In this document: one piece after another, positions 24,101-39,100 of the stretch | Numbering within the stretch: the stretch's first letter is position 1 | Layout: every line of letters begins with the position of its first letter | DNA from: Acridotheres tristis | Taxonomy: Eukaryota; Chordata; Aves; Passeriformes; Sturnidae | Direction: 5' to 3' | NCBI GenBank assembly: GCA_037013685.1 | Contig: CM072886.1 | Span: 63,790,933-63,854,932, forward strand | DNA: 64,000 bases | The notes under the pieces: generated by a model | What the model saw: only the letters and a program-made list of their open reading frames with translations | The model's database searches: none | What the model was told of the DNA's origin: nothing | Translations under genes and position numbers: made by a program

Positions 24101-27100
24101 TGCTTACCAAAACCTGCATGCTGCCCTTGGTGTTGATCCCTCTCATCTCTAGGAAGATCCTTTGATTCTTGAAGACTGATCATTGTATCTTCATCACAAG
24201 CAGTCTGACTTGTGAAAAAACACCCCAGTCCTCTTGTTTGTCAGGCACTCAATTTTACATTCATTTAACTTTATAACATCTCTTGACTTTATTGAAGAAA
24301 AAGGTTTATCATAGGCAAACATTTTAAATTTGAACCCCTGACTCAATCAAAAGTTGGGAAAAAAATCCTGCAACAGTATTTTCTTGTGTCATTAGTAAAG
24401 TCCAAAGTAAGGCAAATAAAAAGGGCTGATTTATTCCCTGATCTAAGCAAAATTCAAATGTAAATAAATAGAATAATATCATAAATAGAATAATGTTTCC
24501 TAAGCTTTCATGCCATGCTATATGAGAGTTTTGTTAAACACTGGCTGTAAAACTGATTTAGAAGCTGAGGCATTATTAAGCCCCATACAAACAGAGTCTG
24601 AAGTCTGTATTTAATGATAAAGTAGTATGTCACAAATGCAGCCTGATTTGTAATTAAAGAAGGTAATGGAGAAGGAGGGAAATTATGAGGATGGAATTAA
24701 GTGTACAGCTGATTGTTCCAGCCAGAGAGCTGCTGGGATGAGCCTGCCCTGTGAGGCAGTGGTAGAAAGGTACAAGGAGGATTGCCCAGCCATAACAGAG
24801 AAGAAACATCCTGGGATGTGCAGCTCTGTCATGTTATAAATGCCACACTTCGGACTTGGAGCACACCAAATTTATCAGCCCATTTGTGAGTGCCTGGCAA
24901 CAGTGGAGCTTGTAAATCCATTATCTGCATGCACCCTCCATGGCTTGCCTTATCATATGCTAAATACACGGGCCACAGTATCTGAATTACTGCATCTGTA
25001 CCCGTGGGACTACTCACAGATGGCAAGTAGACTACAGTATGAAATGAAGTGAATATTTATGACTTCTGTGGGGCTTCTTATCTACCTAACAGCAAAAGGT
25101 TTTAATTTTGGAGGACTAGTTAAATTCAGATTTAAGAGGGTAATTAGAATTCTTTACGTCTTCAAGGAATGACATTATATTGGCATTAATACTGAAAGTA
25201 CTCTGACTTGATGTCAGTCTAACAACCCAGTGATAACTTTAAATATTGAGTTCATCTAGGTAATGACTTTTAAACTGCACTGAATTTCCTTTTTCTCTGT
25301 CAAAACTGACTGTGATGAAGTGGAAAAGGTCAGCTCCACCACACTGAAGGAAATCAAACCCTCTCTGATAAAAATTTGTATACAAAGATATGTAATTAGA
25401 GAGAAAAGAATAAGATCATTTTCATCATCATTTGGAGAGATTTCGATTTTTTTCCACCCTAAGGAGGATAGATATGGAAATGAAGCAAGAAATAGTTCAT
25501 ATTCTGTGTCATCATTTGAAATCCAAACACAGCAAGAAATGGTAATTAGAAGTAGGATGACCAAGTTTCAAATTCATATCCTAAACCCAAGCATTAGAAG
25601 CTACAACCAAACCATTCTTCCTCTAGATCTTTAAGAACCTCATACAGGATGCTAGTCAGTAGTCATCACCATTCATGACACTTTTTGGCCAGCAAAGACA
25701 ATGTGGTACAGAAACCTAACAAGGGGACTGACTTACACACATGATAGAAAGTCTGCAGCTGTTGTTATTTCCTCTATGTGACAATAATTGAGGCAGTTTA
25801 CAGACATTGTGTATCATTAGGGTATTACCATGCAGCACAGTCATTAGCATTTTTATTCTGAGGAGAGTGTCCGTCTGGGTGTTTCCATGGTGTAATGGGT
25901 TTAAGAGTCTGGGCTTTAAAATTCCAGTTATGTGTGGATTAAACTCTAGGATACCCACTGTTGGGGCTGATGGAGAAAGGGAGCTAATTAGCATCTGCAC
26001 CCTCTTATCATGTGCCAGCAGACAGCGATCTGTTATTTGGGTTTCATACAATTTTAAGAAGAGGTGTCCCCGGAGTTCATTAGGGTTCATTTAGGGCTTT
26101 AAAAGAGGTAAATTTAAAATTGTTTTGGAGGAGGAGACATAAGAGAACTCCCATACTCTCTGATTTCTTCTTTATTAAGCTTGAAAATCAACTGTCATTT
26201 CCTTTCCTCTTCTTGCCCAGTCTTCTTTAAACATGACTGAAGTCCAAAACATGAATTAACATTTGAAATACAGGGTTTTGCCCTCAAGGATTTAAGGGAG
26301 AAACAGAAGAAAGAAAAAAAAGTTAAGGACTAGTTATCAGAAGAAGATATTTCCCTCTTTAATTGTTGTTTTGTGTTCTTAAATCGCACTTTGGAAAACA
26401 GGTATCAGCTTCTTTATTTCTTTATTTCTTTATATTACACTTGCATTTTCACAACCAACTTGAAGTGAAACAGTACTGTTTCTTGCATTTTTCTGTAAGC
26501 ATGGATAAAACTGTTCCAAAAAGCAAAGTGCTTACAAATTGGCAAGGAATAAATGGTTGGCAAACTTTTTGAGAGTGAATTCCTTGTCAGGGAATTGGCA
26601 CATCTCTTGGTAAGGCTGTTCTGAATATTACTGTCCACACCCGATTTCTCTCCAATTGCTGGCTGCAGTCAGCCAAGTTACTTCTGCTGGGGTTTAAAAG
26701 ATTAGCTGTGAGGTTGTGCAAGTTCTGATCTGGTAGGAGTTGGTATTTGTGTCAGAAACATGTTTTACTGTGCATATGGTGTAGTTTTTTTCAGAATTTG
26801 TCAATAATCCGTGCAATTCCAGAGGGAAAAAGCATTAAGTCTGCTTTTATATTTATATGCTTGTCAATTTATTATTTAGATATCTTTATGTCATAAGTAG
26901 TTTACAAAATTGGCATTATAACTGGCTATTCAAAATTATCCTCCTCCCCAAATTCAGAAGTTTGTGTGATATGAAAAATAACCCATGTAATGGGGGTATT
27001 TTTTAGAACCACCTGCATCTGTCCTCTCAGCTGTTAGTATTATATACCTTCCTAGAGTAGCATTTCAGTGTTGCTTTGCTGTTACCCCAGACTTCACTGT

Positions 27101-30100
27101 GGATTTAAATCTTAAAATCAGCCCTTCTTACCTAGGAGTAGCCACGTACCTTGACTTGACTTTTTTCCAAGATGTATCTTTTAATACCGACAGAAGACTA
27201 TTCATGAAGCCAGACAAAAACTCTATATTTTCAAGTTAATGGAGGAAAAAGAAAAATCGAAGACTTAGAAAACAAGCATATCAGAAACCAGTTCAGATTG
27301 GCAAAGTCTTTATAGGTCCCTTTCTTCTTCCCACTTCTGGCTGCTACTGAAAGCAGAAATGAGAGATGTCTTCCAGCCAGGAATGATCATCACTCTCTGA
27401 ATAGTAGACATCTTATTTATGTGAGTTACCTAAGAAATATAAATCTTCTCCCCAAAATTAGTATGTCCACTGAAAAATGTATTAGAAGAATCTGGATTCA
27501 CCCTTAAAAGCACCACTGGTAATTCTTCTTGATCAAATACTGAAGCTATTGGCTTTATCTGTCAGCTTGATGATCAAGAACCATGAGAAAGTACTGCTCA
27601 ATCAATCCCTACCCAGAACCCGAAAAATGAAGTACATCACATCTCTGGTTTTATAGCATTCTTTTCAATTTTCATGGCTCTGTTTTCAGGAAGAAATTTA
27701 GTTACTTATTCTCTCTAAGATTTATTTATTTTTCTCTATGTGTCAAAAGCATCACAGGATCTTTGTGCTCTCCTTTGAAAGCTGAGATACAGCTTGTGAT
27801 TTCTTGGTGCTGAAACACATTTGAAATTTGTCTTTAAAACTGGCACTTTGTGCAGGGCAACATAAAAGGTAGCATTTAGCTTTATTGTTCTGTGAAATAG
27901 AAATACCTCTCCGTTTCAGTGAAAACTGAAATGAAAACCTTTAGAGTTCAATGTAGCCACTTCTTTCTTACTGCTGTAGACTTTGTAAGCCTGCCCTTGA
28001 AAGATAAAAGGCTAGATAGAAGTTATTTTGCTTACAATAACCTAAAGAAAAACTAAAAAATATCCCTTATAACCTATCCTGGAGAAAAATAACCTTTTTT
28101 TCCCCCATTCTACAGTTACTAAAATAGCAGCATAATTTTATTTCAAATCTGGTATAACTAAAATATCCCTCCAGGACTACATTTAATAGGGTTTTTTTTC
28201 GCAAAATAATTTCTTTATCATCAGTCAGGAAGTAATTTTCTTTGTTTGCCAGACACCTTTGGGAGATGGCAGAATTCAAATCAGAAAGCGTTTTGATGGA
28301 AAGGTACAAAGTTGAAAGCCAAGACAGAGAGCAATGTCATTAAGACAGGTGCAGAAGGGAAACAAGACAGCACTGTCCCATTTTTCCCCTGGATGTGTTT
28401 TCCTGAGTTTAAAGGAGTGTGAGTATTTCAATATTCTGGCTTGGTAAACCTCTGGTCTTGATGAAGTTTGACATGCATACTGCAAGCACTTAATAAACCT
28501 AAGAGCTCCTGAGCACTCAGTAGGATAAGGAACATCCTGATCAGCTGAAAACAAGAAACCCATACTAGAGCCCTGGTCTTCAGCAAATTTGGGGGTTTAT
28601 GTGTTCTTTCTTCTTTTACAAAGGTGTCCCCCCACTGTTCCACCTCCAAAAATGAACAGCATTGATAAGACACTGGTATAAGTGTAATTCTCAGGGGCTT
28701 TCATTGGATGCAATAAGGTGGTTGTTTAAGCAAAGAGGATACAATATTATTCAAATAATGAGTCAGTGTAAATTAAGAACACTGAACTCAATAACAAAGT
28801 AGAAAGCAAAATGAGATGATTAGATACCTGTGACACTTCATTCATCAATGTAGCATTAGATGGGGTTTGCGAATTTGTTACCTGAAATGATCATGCATTT
28901 GACTCCTTAAGCCAGTTTTGATAAAAATACAGTTGATCAACTCCTCAGATTAATAATACAGGTAACTCAGTAACTTAAATTAGGAAAGAGACATATGCAC
29001 AGTCAGAATGAGGGAAGCTTTCGATTTCAATTAGAAACCCTCAAACAGTGTTTATACCTAGCTGGGGAAAATACCAGAGGACACCTTCAGACATCCTGAA
29101 GGTTTGTTTCTTATACTGGTTTGTTTCTTATAATCTTCATAAAAGAAATAATTTTAAATAGATTGATTTTCTTGAAAATCAGTGATACTTGGAATTATTT
29201 TATTTTACCTACTAACCTAACTCTGACAGCTGTCACACATTTACTTCCTCACCACATTTATAGATCACATAGACTTAAACAGACATATATATTCTTGCTC
29301 TAGTTGGTTTTCCAGGGGAAAGCTTCTTAGCACTGCTTTTTTGCTTGAAACATCTTAGTACTGGATGATACTAAATAACCAGATTTATCATTATTACCTT
29401 TGCCACTCTTTCAGACAATGCCTTTCACTGGCAAACAATTATTCTGTGTCTCCAAGTCAGTTTTTTTCCCTTAGCTGGTGGTTTTTTTGGTTTTTTGGGT
29501 TTGTTTTTTTTTTGAGTACAGAAGGTTCTCATTTTATCTGTTTTTAAGGTTATCTCTACTGAAACTTAAATCAGCACAAAGTGCCATTCGTGCTGCTTCT
29601 AACTTCTCCTGTAAAACAAACATATTTATTAGGTTTACTTGTAAGAAATTGCGTTCTCTTCAAATAGTTATTCCTAACAACACACATATAATGCAAAGTA
29701 GTGATGCTTATCCTTCTTGGAAACCTAAGCTTGTGAGGATATTAATTTTCTGGAAAGCGGTACTTGATCAGTGCCTGTGATGTATATCAGGTCTCAGATA
29801 CTTCCAGCTGACCTTGCCAGCAGCTCTGTTTTCCTCCCACCTGCTGTCTGTCCACTACAGAGCAGCACTGAACCTCGTTGATGCTTACCTATCAAGGGAA
29901 CAAAATTTTTCCAAATGATGTCAATCTTTATGCTTTTTCTTCTGAGAAGCAATTCACTCAGTCTGGATGGGTGTGACAGCCACTGTGGTGCAGCACTCTC
30001 CTGGAGCTGTTATGTCACATGGAAATTCCCAACTCCAATGGCACTTGACTTTACAGGTCAGCTTAGGCTGATCCTACCAGATGATCTTGCTGAATGCTGA

Positions 30101-33100
30101 AGAAAGCTAGCTGTGGGAAAAGCCTCCACCAAGAAAGCTGATCTTCTAATACTGACATAATCACAAAGGCACAAGATGTATTGCAAGACCACCAATACCC
30201 ACTGAAGTACTGGATGTTTTCTAATCACGTTTTCTTTACATACTATTAGATATCGTGACATGCTTGCCCTTTAGAATTTTTCAGACCTTACTTTTCTTCT
30301 TTCAATCAGCAGTTACTGGAAAATGGTATCTAGCATCAAATGATAAATTAAGAGATAAATGTCTATTAAAACTCACAAGCTTGAAATCTGTTTGATTTTA
30401 AACTTAATGTACAGATTTTCGAAGCAGATATTTTTACCTAAAACTTCATGCTTCTTTCCCAGAACAATTTATACTCCCAACTGAAAAGCTTGCTCTACTG
30501 AGTTTCGTGCCTGCATTTGTCACACAGCAGTTAGACAGTTTTGTACATGGGTAATGACCTCGAAGTGAAATTGAAAGGCTTTGCATGTGTTGGAAGATTA
30601 AGGCTGAAACCTTAGAAGCTGGGATGTGAACTCTCTAATCCTTAGCAGCATGCTACAAACACCTCCCCCCGCCTCCATTCTTTTCCTTCCCCTTTTCCAA
30701 CTTACATCCCTATAAATAGCTCAGGAAAGGTTCTATTCATCTGGGCAGAACCCACAAGAAATGGCACAGCAACGACTGCAAACCAAGAAAAGCCATTTCT
30801 CTAGTGGGGAAAAGAACACACCCAGATCTCCTTCACCCAAACTGTAAGACCAAGAACAGCTGAGTGCTGTTACTTTTAAGGATGTGGCTAAAGCAGGATA
30901 CAACATGACCTATGTTACCAGTCTCTGCATGGAGAGCAGCAGATAGAAAACATGCACACGCATACCTCAAGGTCAGTTACCTTGCCAGAGTCCAGCATTC
31001 CCTGGTTTTGAAGAGAAATGAAGATAGAAGGGCTCTGCTCCTGGCAGTGGGTCCAGTGAGTCTGGCCAAGGGGAGTGTTACATCCATGTGGAACTCTGCT
31101 GGTCTCTCCAGCAGCCAGCAGGGCATTTCCCCATAACGTGTTGGGTTATAATTGTGCTATGAACATGCCCTCTCATAAATCCCCTGCTTCTTCCAGGGGC
31201 AAGGGGATGGGAATTTGTCCTGGTTTAATGTCCTTGTATAATTCAACAACTTGAGCAGGTTAGACAGAGCATGTGTCAGGGTAGATTTTGCCTTTGGGCA
31301 GGTACTTAGGCCAGTTTGACTAAATGTTTATTTTAGGTGCAATTTTCCACAAAGAAAAAACAGCTGGGAAGAATTCCTCTTAGTAGATTTAATGTATAAA
31401 TAAGACACTCGGGAGGGAGTTTGGGAAAAAAAGCAAACACCTAAGCATTATTATAGATGTGCTTTTGTGGGTTTTAATCCCACTTTGTTCCTTTCAGAGC
31501 TTTCTGAATTTACAGAGGTCAGTAAAAAACTTAATTTAGGGTATACATTTTAAATATAATTCTGGTTTTACTGTTACAGTGGAAAGCTTGAAAGTATGGC
31601 TTTAACTTCTAGATTGTGTAAATTTGTGGAAACAAGAACTTCGTGGCTTAGTTCAGTAAAAATGCAGGGCAGAGGGGGTTTGATTTGGGGGATCTGTACT
31701 AAAGAAGTCACTACAAAAGCTAGCCAAAGATACGAACTCCTCTCTCCTCCTGTTCCAGCTGTGCCAGCTCCCAGGCCCACAGCACCATTCCTTTGCTGCA
31801 GGTCACAGTCCTGCACAGCTCACATGAACTTGGTACAGTGTATTTTAAGAGCTCCTGTTTGGTTAGTTTCAATTAACCAATTCCTTTATCTGAAATAGGC
31901 AACAGCTGTAGAACCAGCAGTGCCAACATCTCTGCAGTGTCATTCCCAGCCTGAGGGAAGCACAGCTGAGAAGCCAGTGCATGGCAGTCCAACTCTCCAG
32001 CCAGCACAGGGCCTTTCATGGTACTTAAAATGCCACAGATATTTAGCTCTGATTTAGTTTTTCTGTATGTTTATAAGGAGTTCAGGGCAGTTAAATAATT
32101 GCATCAGCTTTCACTCATGAGGATGAAAGTATTTTCAGGACTATTATTTGTTTCTGAAAAAATAAGGTATCCTATGTTACAATTTTCCACTTACACATGG
32201 AACCTTTTATATTTAAAACAGGCTTCTCTACACTTTCTGTAGCTATTACAACTTTAAAGTACTTCAGGAGTATGAAATTAATAATTGTGAATTTCAAAAA
32301 TTCATAAAATATTGACTATATGTACTGTACATGGTTATGTGATGCAAACAAAATCTGCTGCATTTCATTCATTTTCTTACATACAGTACCTGTAGGATTT
32401 TATATGTTAGAAGTGAATTCTGCTTCATACACCCTGACTATAAGACTTTGTTACTAGTTTGAAACAAGTGTTAGTTACATGTATGTAGAGAGCTGTCATT
32501 TTTCCAACATCTCTCACAGTTTTCCTTTTTTTTTACACGCTCCACAGGCTGTATTCAGTCTTCTACCACTCTTGTCCTTAGCAAAAGTGTGTCTATAAAG
32601 GGAATTAAAACTACAGGAAAAAGTCTGAATTAAGCAATTATTTAGTTAATATTTTACAAGTTGAGTTTTTGACTTACAGTTTTCTGAACGGCTGCTGACA
32701 ATTGCCTGTCAAAGATTACAAGATGTAAAGAGCACCCTAACTCTTTATTTAATTTTTATATGTTTACATTTTAGTGCATTATTTTAATTTAATTTCTTGT
32801 CTTTTAAAGAGAAGAAAACACAGCCCTACTTTTAAGTGTGCCCAGAGGAACTAGAAATGCTGCCCACACAGATTTTCAAATACTCCTGCCTTGTCTCCCC
32901 TGCCAGCAGCCAAGGACCCCCCAGCACTGGTACGAGCTGTTTAAGAAACTCAGGCAAAACTGTTCAGTGGGGGAAAGCTCCAGCCAGGGAACACATTTTA
33001 TAAAATCCTTTTTGATCCCCCTGCCTGTATCAGGAGGGGCAGGCAGTCCCTTGCACATTAATCCCTGCCGTGGGGACACAGTTGCAGACATCTGGGATGG

Positions 33101-36100
33101 CAACCAAGAAACCTATTTCTTTGGCATAGAGTGCTCTTTGTCCTCCTGCACTGCCAGGATTGTGGGAAAACCAGAGCCCTTGCTTTCGGGTTTTTTTGGG
33201 GAGGTTTTGTTTTAATTTGGGGTATTTTTAAGGTTCTTTGTCCGACAAGCCATGAGATCGTGTGCAGAGGCTTAGGATCTCCTATTCGTCTTAGACCATG
33301 AAGTTTGTTATAGCAGAAAATGAAGAGATTTTCACAGAACTAGAAAGGTTATGTTGTCAGCTTGTCCCTGTTTCTTTCTATAGAAAAACGATCAATTGTG
33401 TATGCCAAGCACAAAATAAAGTCCTGCATGCATTATACTAACTTATGAAATCAGCTTCTCAGCAGCAACAAAATCTATCTGCAAATAGGGAGGTAAACAA
33501 ACTTTTTAAGATATGGCATACTGAGAAAACTGAGCTGCCGTGTAAACTTGTTGTTGTAATTCTCCCCCACCATTTCATTTGCTCCCTGTGCCCATTTGGT
33601 TTATTTATTGTAGGTCTAAATGTAGGATGCAAAATCTTGCTGCAAAAAAGTGTAGGAGCACATGTGGCAAATTTTGGACAAACTCTATGCTCAATAAACA
33701 TTTGGGGAATATTCTGTTCCAAAACTAAACAATCTGGTAAATCCAAAGCCTTAAAGGGGTGATTTCCTCCTTTGTTTTGGTAGAGTTATTTTCCTGTGCT
33801 TCTCAATGTGCTCTTATATAAGGTGAAATTGTATACTGGTTCTTCATACGCAGTTTGGTTAGGCATCCTCTACCAAGCCTGGTTGTTTGGAAGCAGGTAA
33901 GTTAAGCTGTGCAGGCTTTCGTATTGCTGATGTAAAATTAATTCTGACACTGATCTGTCTTCCCAGCACCTCATAATGTCAACAAGAGCTGAACAGGCAA
34001 TTAAGAAAGCAACCAAAACAGAATTAACCTCTCTCTAAAAAAACTCATTGGGGTTCTTTGCTTGTAAGTTTAAGACCTGCCTGCTCCAAGGGAAACTTTC
34101 TGTTATTCAAGCCAGAACCCATTCCTAAGGATTGTTGCTTTGCTTGAGAAAGTGATGCGTCCACTGAGGCTGTTAGGAGGAGGCAGAATTTTTATCTACT
34201 CTTTCATTTTTAACTGATTTCCTTTTTGCTTATTCCCTCACAGTCATATATTCTTGTCACATTGTCACTGACAGGAATTATGCTCCAGCTCAGGTCATTC
34301 TGTCATTTTAAATCTGATTGTTAGAGCAAAGGAAAATGAGGTCAATAATTGCTACCATTTTCATGGGAACTGGCAGGCCACATCTGAGGTCTCCCTAGAG
34401 AAATCTTCTTTAATTACAAGTTAAGCTGATGTTCCCCTGTGTAGCAGGTAGAATTGAGCAGGATTACTTTTAAAAGGATTGCACTGATCTGCTTTGGTGA
34501 CAGTTTCATTTTGAAATTCTGATAACAAGCAAGAGAATGGATTATAAAGATACGGTTCTTGGGAGTGTACATGACTGACAGATACTACAAATTGGGCCAC
34601 AGCAGCAACTCTTTCTTTTTACTCTTCTTTTAAGGCCATATAAGATGTATTTTAAGAGCTGAAATTGGCTTGCATTATTTTAGTGACTACTTAGTATGTT
34701 CACAGAGAACTGAGAAAAAAAAGTTTGGAAATTGTAGAAAGGAAATCGTGCAAACAATCATTCAAGAAAGGGGATTTTTCACTTGGAGATATTGTGACCC
34801 TCAACCTTCAATAAGCTCGAGAAATAAAAAATGTATAAAAGTCGGGATGCTTTCAAGCACTTCAATTATGAAAGGGTTTTGTAAAACTAATATTAATGGG
34901 TTCTTAAATCACTTTTCTTCTAACCCATGCAATTGTAGTGCAGAAATCTGCCAAATTCCTTTTCCTTGTACTTTAAAAAAAAAAAGCTCGAACAGCTGAT
35001 TAATTTTGCAAAAGCAATTTATCTCACAATAACTAATCTGACAGTAGCGTGACTGGTAAAACAAGTCTTGCCTCATTTTATGTGAGCAGTTAATATTTTC
35101 TGAGTCCTAGCAGGTTGCATAGTCCAGAAACAAAACCGATGTCTGAAATAGCTCACATACTTAAAATGTTTTCACTAAAATTCTTCTGCCTCTTAGTGCT
35201 TTCTCACCTGTGGTATTGATGGTGTTTTAAGCTGATTTGAATCTTGACAGAAACCATAAAGCAGCTATTCCTCCATGCTTATTCCCATGTGTGGAATGAG
35301 CAGGTGCAGCGCTGAGCAGGACTACAAAACCAAGTGAAAATAGACCTCTTGTTAAGCAAAATTTAAAATTCCAAAGGAGAAGGAAGCTATATATTAGTGC
35401 CCTTTTATCAGAAGCGAAAATCTGGAGTATGTTGTCTCCTCAGCTGAAAACAGCTCAAACTCTCGTTTCCAAAGTGAGTCATCAACCATCAACCCACAGC
35501 TGATCAGGCTTGAGAGAAAACTGTTCCTCCAGCATCTGCTGGCTGTAAAGGCCTGTCACACAGAACTGAGGTGCTTGCAAAGTGCCTGCTTTTGGCAGCA
35601 ATCCCCAAAGCCAGGCAATCCATTTTCGGGAGTTTTACACCACGTTAGTGTTGCACAACTCACTTCTCAAATGTAACTGCACTAAACCAAAAAATGCTGG
35701 GGTTTGGGTTTTTGTCTTGCATAATTATAAATTTCTCAATACGAGACAGAACTTACCCTTCTTCTTTACTACAGCTGAAATCTAGCATTTTCAGAGAGCC
35801 ATAAGAGCTCTTGAGATACCTCAGTATCACCAGTTAAAACCCAGTCTTTTGGAGGAACAAGGAAGAAATAGAAAGCAGGGTGTATTTTGATAGCTAGGAA
35901 GAGAGAATGAAAACACAAATGCAAAGCTTTTACAGTTTGATCTTCATTTTGTATAAAATTTTTTTAGAAAGGTGAATGCTAGAAGATCCAAAAGTAAATT
36001 TAATTTTTTTTTCCTTTTATTGGGTAATCATCCATTGCATTTTCCCTTATGTGTGAGATAATTTTACCAATCCCTGAGGTGTTGTTTCAGACAAGCAGCA

Positions 36101-39100
36101 GCAGGAAGGGTTGTCTATAGATTCACACCTGTAAAAAACCAAGAAAAAATTCAGTAGTGAAGGTGAATATTGCAGCTGTAGAGGACAGGGAATACAGCTG
36201 GTGTGGGGTGTGTGTCTGTGCTGTGGTTACAGCCATGAGCAGGATGGGGTGCAGGCGTGTTTTGGGAAAGACCAAGCGTAGCAGCTCTCCTTGGGCCACC
36301 CTGCCATTCTGAGGTGACCAGCTGAAGCCTGGCCTGGAGCTCAGAGACCTGAAGCAGAGTGTGCTTGCTGTTTTGGGGACGATGAGCAAACTCAAAGAGA
36401 TTTGCTTCCTTGTACCCACAATTTGTACCTCACACTTGTACCCACAGTTTGTACTCACAAGTGCCATGTAGGCAGCAAGGCAAAGGCTCTGCCTTTAGAA
36501 GGCCTCTGTTTGTCTGAAAGCTCTCTGTGAGTAATATTCAGAGAGCCATAAGATGCCTCAGGAGGGGTTCTTAATAGAGCTGTGTGCTCTGACTCATGTG
36601 GAGGCCACCCAAACTCACACTCCACAGAGCAAAGCGTGGAAGTTTCTCAACCTTCAAGCCTCAAAGTCATCTGCTTCCCTTTCACCAGAAGGAAAGATAG
36701 CACAGGAACAGATACTGAAGGATGGGGCTGACTTTCTGCCGCCAGCTGCTTTAGAAGAAAATGGGAATTAAGTCAGGGAAGGTCTGTGCCAAGTCCCTTC
36801 TGGGCTTGCTCTATTCTGTGGTGGTTTGTATCTGCCTGTGGGAGCTGTTTCTCTACTGTGGGTGATGACAGGGGATGTTTGCTGGGTCCACAGTTCCTAT
36901 TCCCAATGTTCTGGTCTAGTTTGGGTGTGGAAACACCCACAAAAAGTACCATTGGCACAAATGGAACTGCATAAAGGTGATATTATTCACCAGAGATGCA
37001 TGGAATCTGCATGGAAACTTGGTTTGGGTGCATATTTGCCAAAAGATCAATTTCTAACTCCCCAAAGAGCAGAGGCATTATCAAGAGGAAAGATTTCTTC
37101 TTTGAGCAACCTGGTCTAGTGTAAGGTCCCTGCACATGGTAGGGATCTTTAAGGTCAAACTACTCTTCTACCTAACTTGAACTCATATCTGACATCTCTT
37201 TATGACTTTCTTAACTGCTTGGGCTGGCACATCCCCCTGACTTTTTGAGGGTAGTCAGCCATGACCATCATCAAAGAAAAGGGAACAATTGGAACTGAAA
37301 TAATTTTTCTCAACATCTGGATTCTAGTCCCTGCTGTGACAGATACTTAAGTTTTTCATAGGGAGACAAGAGCTGTAGTTGCAGAAAAATAAATGGCAGA
37401 GTTAACTGCTAGTCTGAGGCTCAGGGCAGATTTAGAATGCAAGCTGAAGGTCCACTGACAGATTAAACAGAGAGCAGCTGTGAACACTGGTATTGCAGGC
37501 ACACCTGGCATGCTGGCTGCTGCATGTATCCAGGTTCTGCTTTCTTATCTTGTTTATGTTTGCAAGGGGAAATACTTGTGTAGGTACCCAGCTCCAGAAG
37601 CAGCCACAGCTGCTCAGTTACCACCCTGCAGAAAGGGAGCTCCTGTACCCTCTCCAAGCCCAGCTATCTGCACAGTGCAGGGAGAAGGGTGCCCAGGTCT
37701 TGTGCCTTGAAAAAGGAGCTTCCACCTCTCCCTTGGGAGCATAGAGCTCATCAAGACTCCTCAGCATCACACACCACAATACTACAGCCCAGGCATCTTG
37801 GGTGATACAACTCTTTCTTGAAAGATCTATTTGAGTAGAGAGAACACAGAACTAAAATTGAAGATGAAATTAAATTCCGTTTGCCAGTGTAAGGAGCATC
37901 TTTTAGCATGCTCCTGGTAATTTAGGCAGTCAAATATTCTGCTTCAGATTTGATGCAAACACTATTGGCAGCCTCCTGTTTCCCTTCAGGCACTGCTAAG
38001 CCTTGTGGTAAAATTTCTCTGGGCAGCAATAAATTAAGAGAATCTGAAGTCAAGCCACCTAGACAGCTCAGATGCCAGATAAAACCTCTGGCTACATTTA
38101 GCTGTGTCTTTTACCAAACTTCACATCCATTCATTTTTTATATCAGAAATGGCTAGCCAGTCTTCTTGTTGAGGAATCCACTGAAAACTGCATTTTCTTC
38201 CAGGCAGTGTAACCTGAGCAGCTACTCAGGGAAAACCTGCAAGCCTACCTTCCCTTTGCAGCTACCTTCCCCTTATCTTTACATCCTCAGTAACACCATC
38301 ATCAACTCAGGTCTCTCTTCAGTGACTAAATCAGCACAAGAGAAGGTGTTCAGCACTTCTGGATGTAATCCCTGTCCAAACAGCTGGTCCCAATTCCATT
38401 CCAGGGAAAACCAACCTATCTGATGTGTCAGTTCCCCCACCAATTTGCTTTGTCACATAACAGGCAGACCTGCAAGCTCCCAGCCTCCCCTAGGCTGCCA
38501 ACCTGCAGTCAGCCATTTCCAAATACATGCAAAAAATAACCCTTAACTGCAAAAAAAAAGGTCACAAAAAGTGCTGAATCTGGTAATATAAACTGGGAAA
38601 ATATCCAGACATTTGCACATATGCATGCACGCTTTAGCAATGGAATGAATCATACATTGCATAGTATGAAAAATTAATAGGAATAAAATATGATCTGGTT
38701 GAAAAACACTGAAAATCAAATAAAATTTTTCAGACCAGATACGGTTCTCACTAAGACCTTTTAGAAATACTGTCTGTTTCTCAAACAAAGACAGTGCTAT
38801 TCTATGCTACCTTCAAAGATGCTTTTGGAAATTTTTTAATAATTTACTGACCACAGTAACAGCATCTTTCTTTCTTGGAGTGCTTACAGTTTAATGTGAA
38901 AGCCTTCAGAAGAAATAGGAGGAGAAAAGAAACATACAATGACCATTCATTTTTTATTTTCTGTGCTAAAGCTGGAACAGCCTTCTTTTGTTTATTTCTT
39001 TTTCCATCATACTGTATTTTACTGAGATTTTTGCATTACATTAAAATGTATTGTACAGCTTGCATTTCCAGAACAAAGATACTGCTCTCTCTTTTCTTGG

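Noticed and set aside
25256..25634. Overlapping frames of 102-104 codons on both strands
   Set aside because: They are AT-rich, with no recognisable family and no splice context; equal openness on both strands argues for chance.
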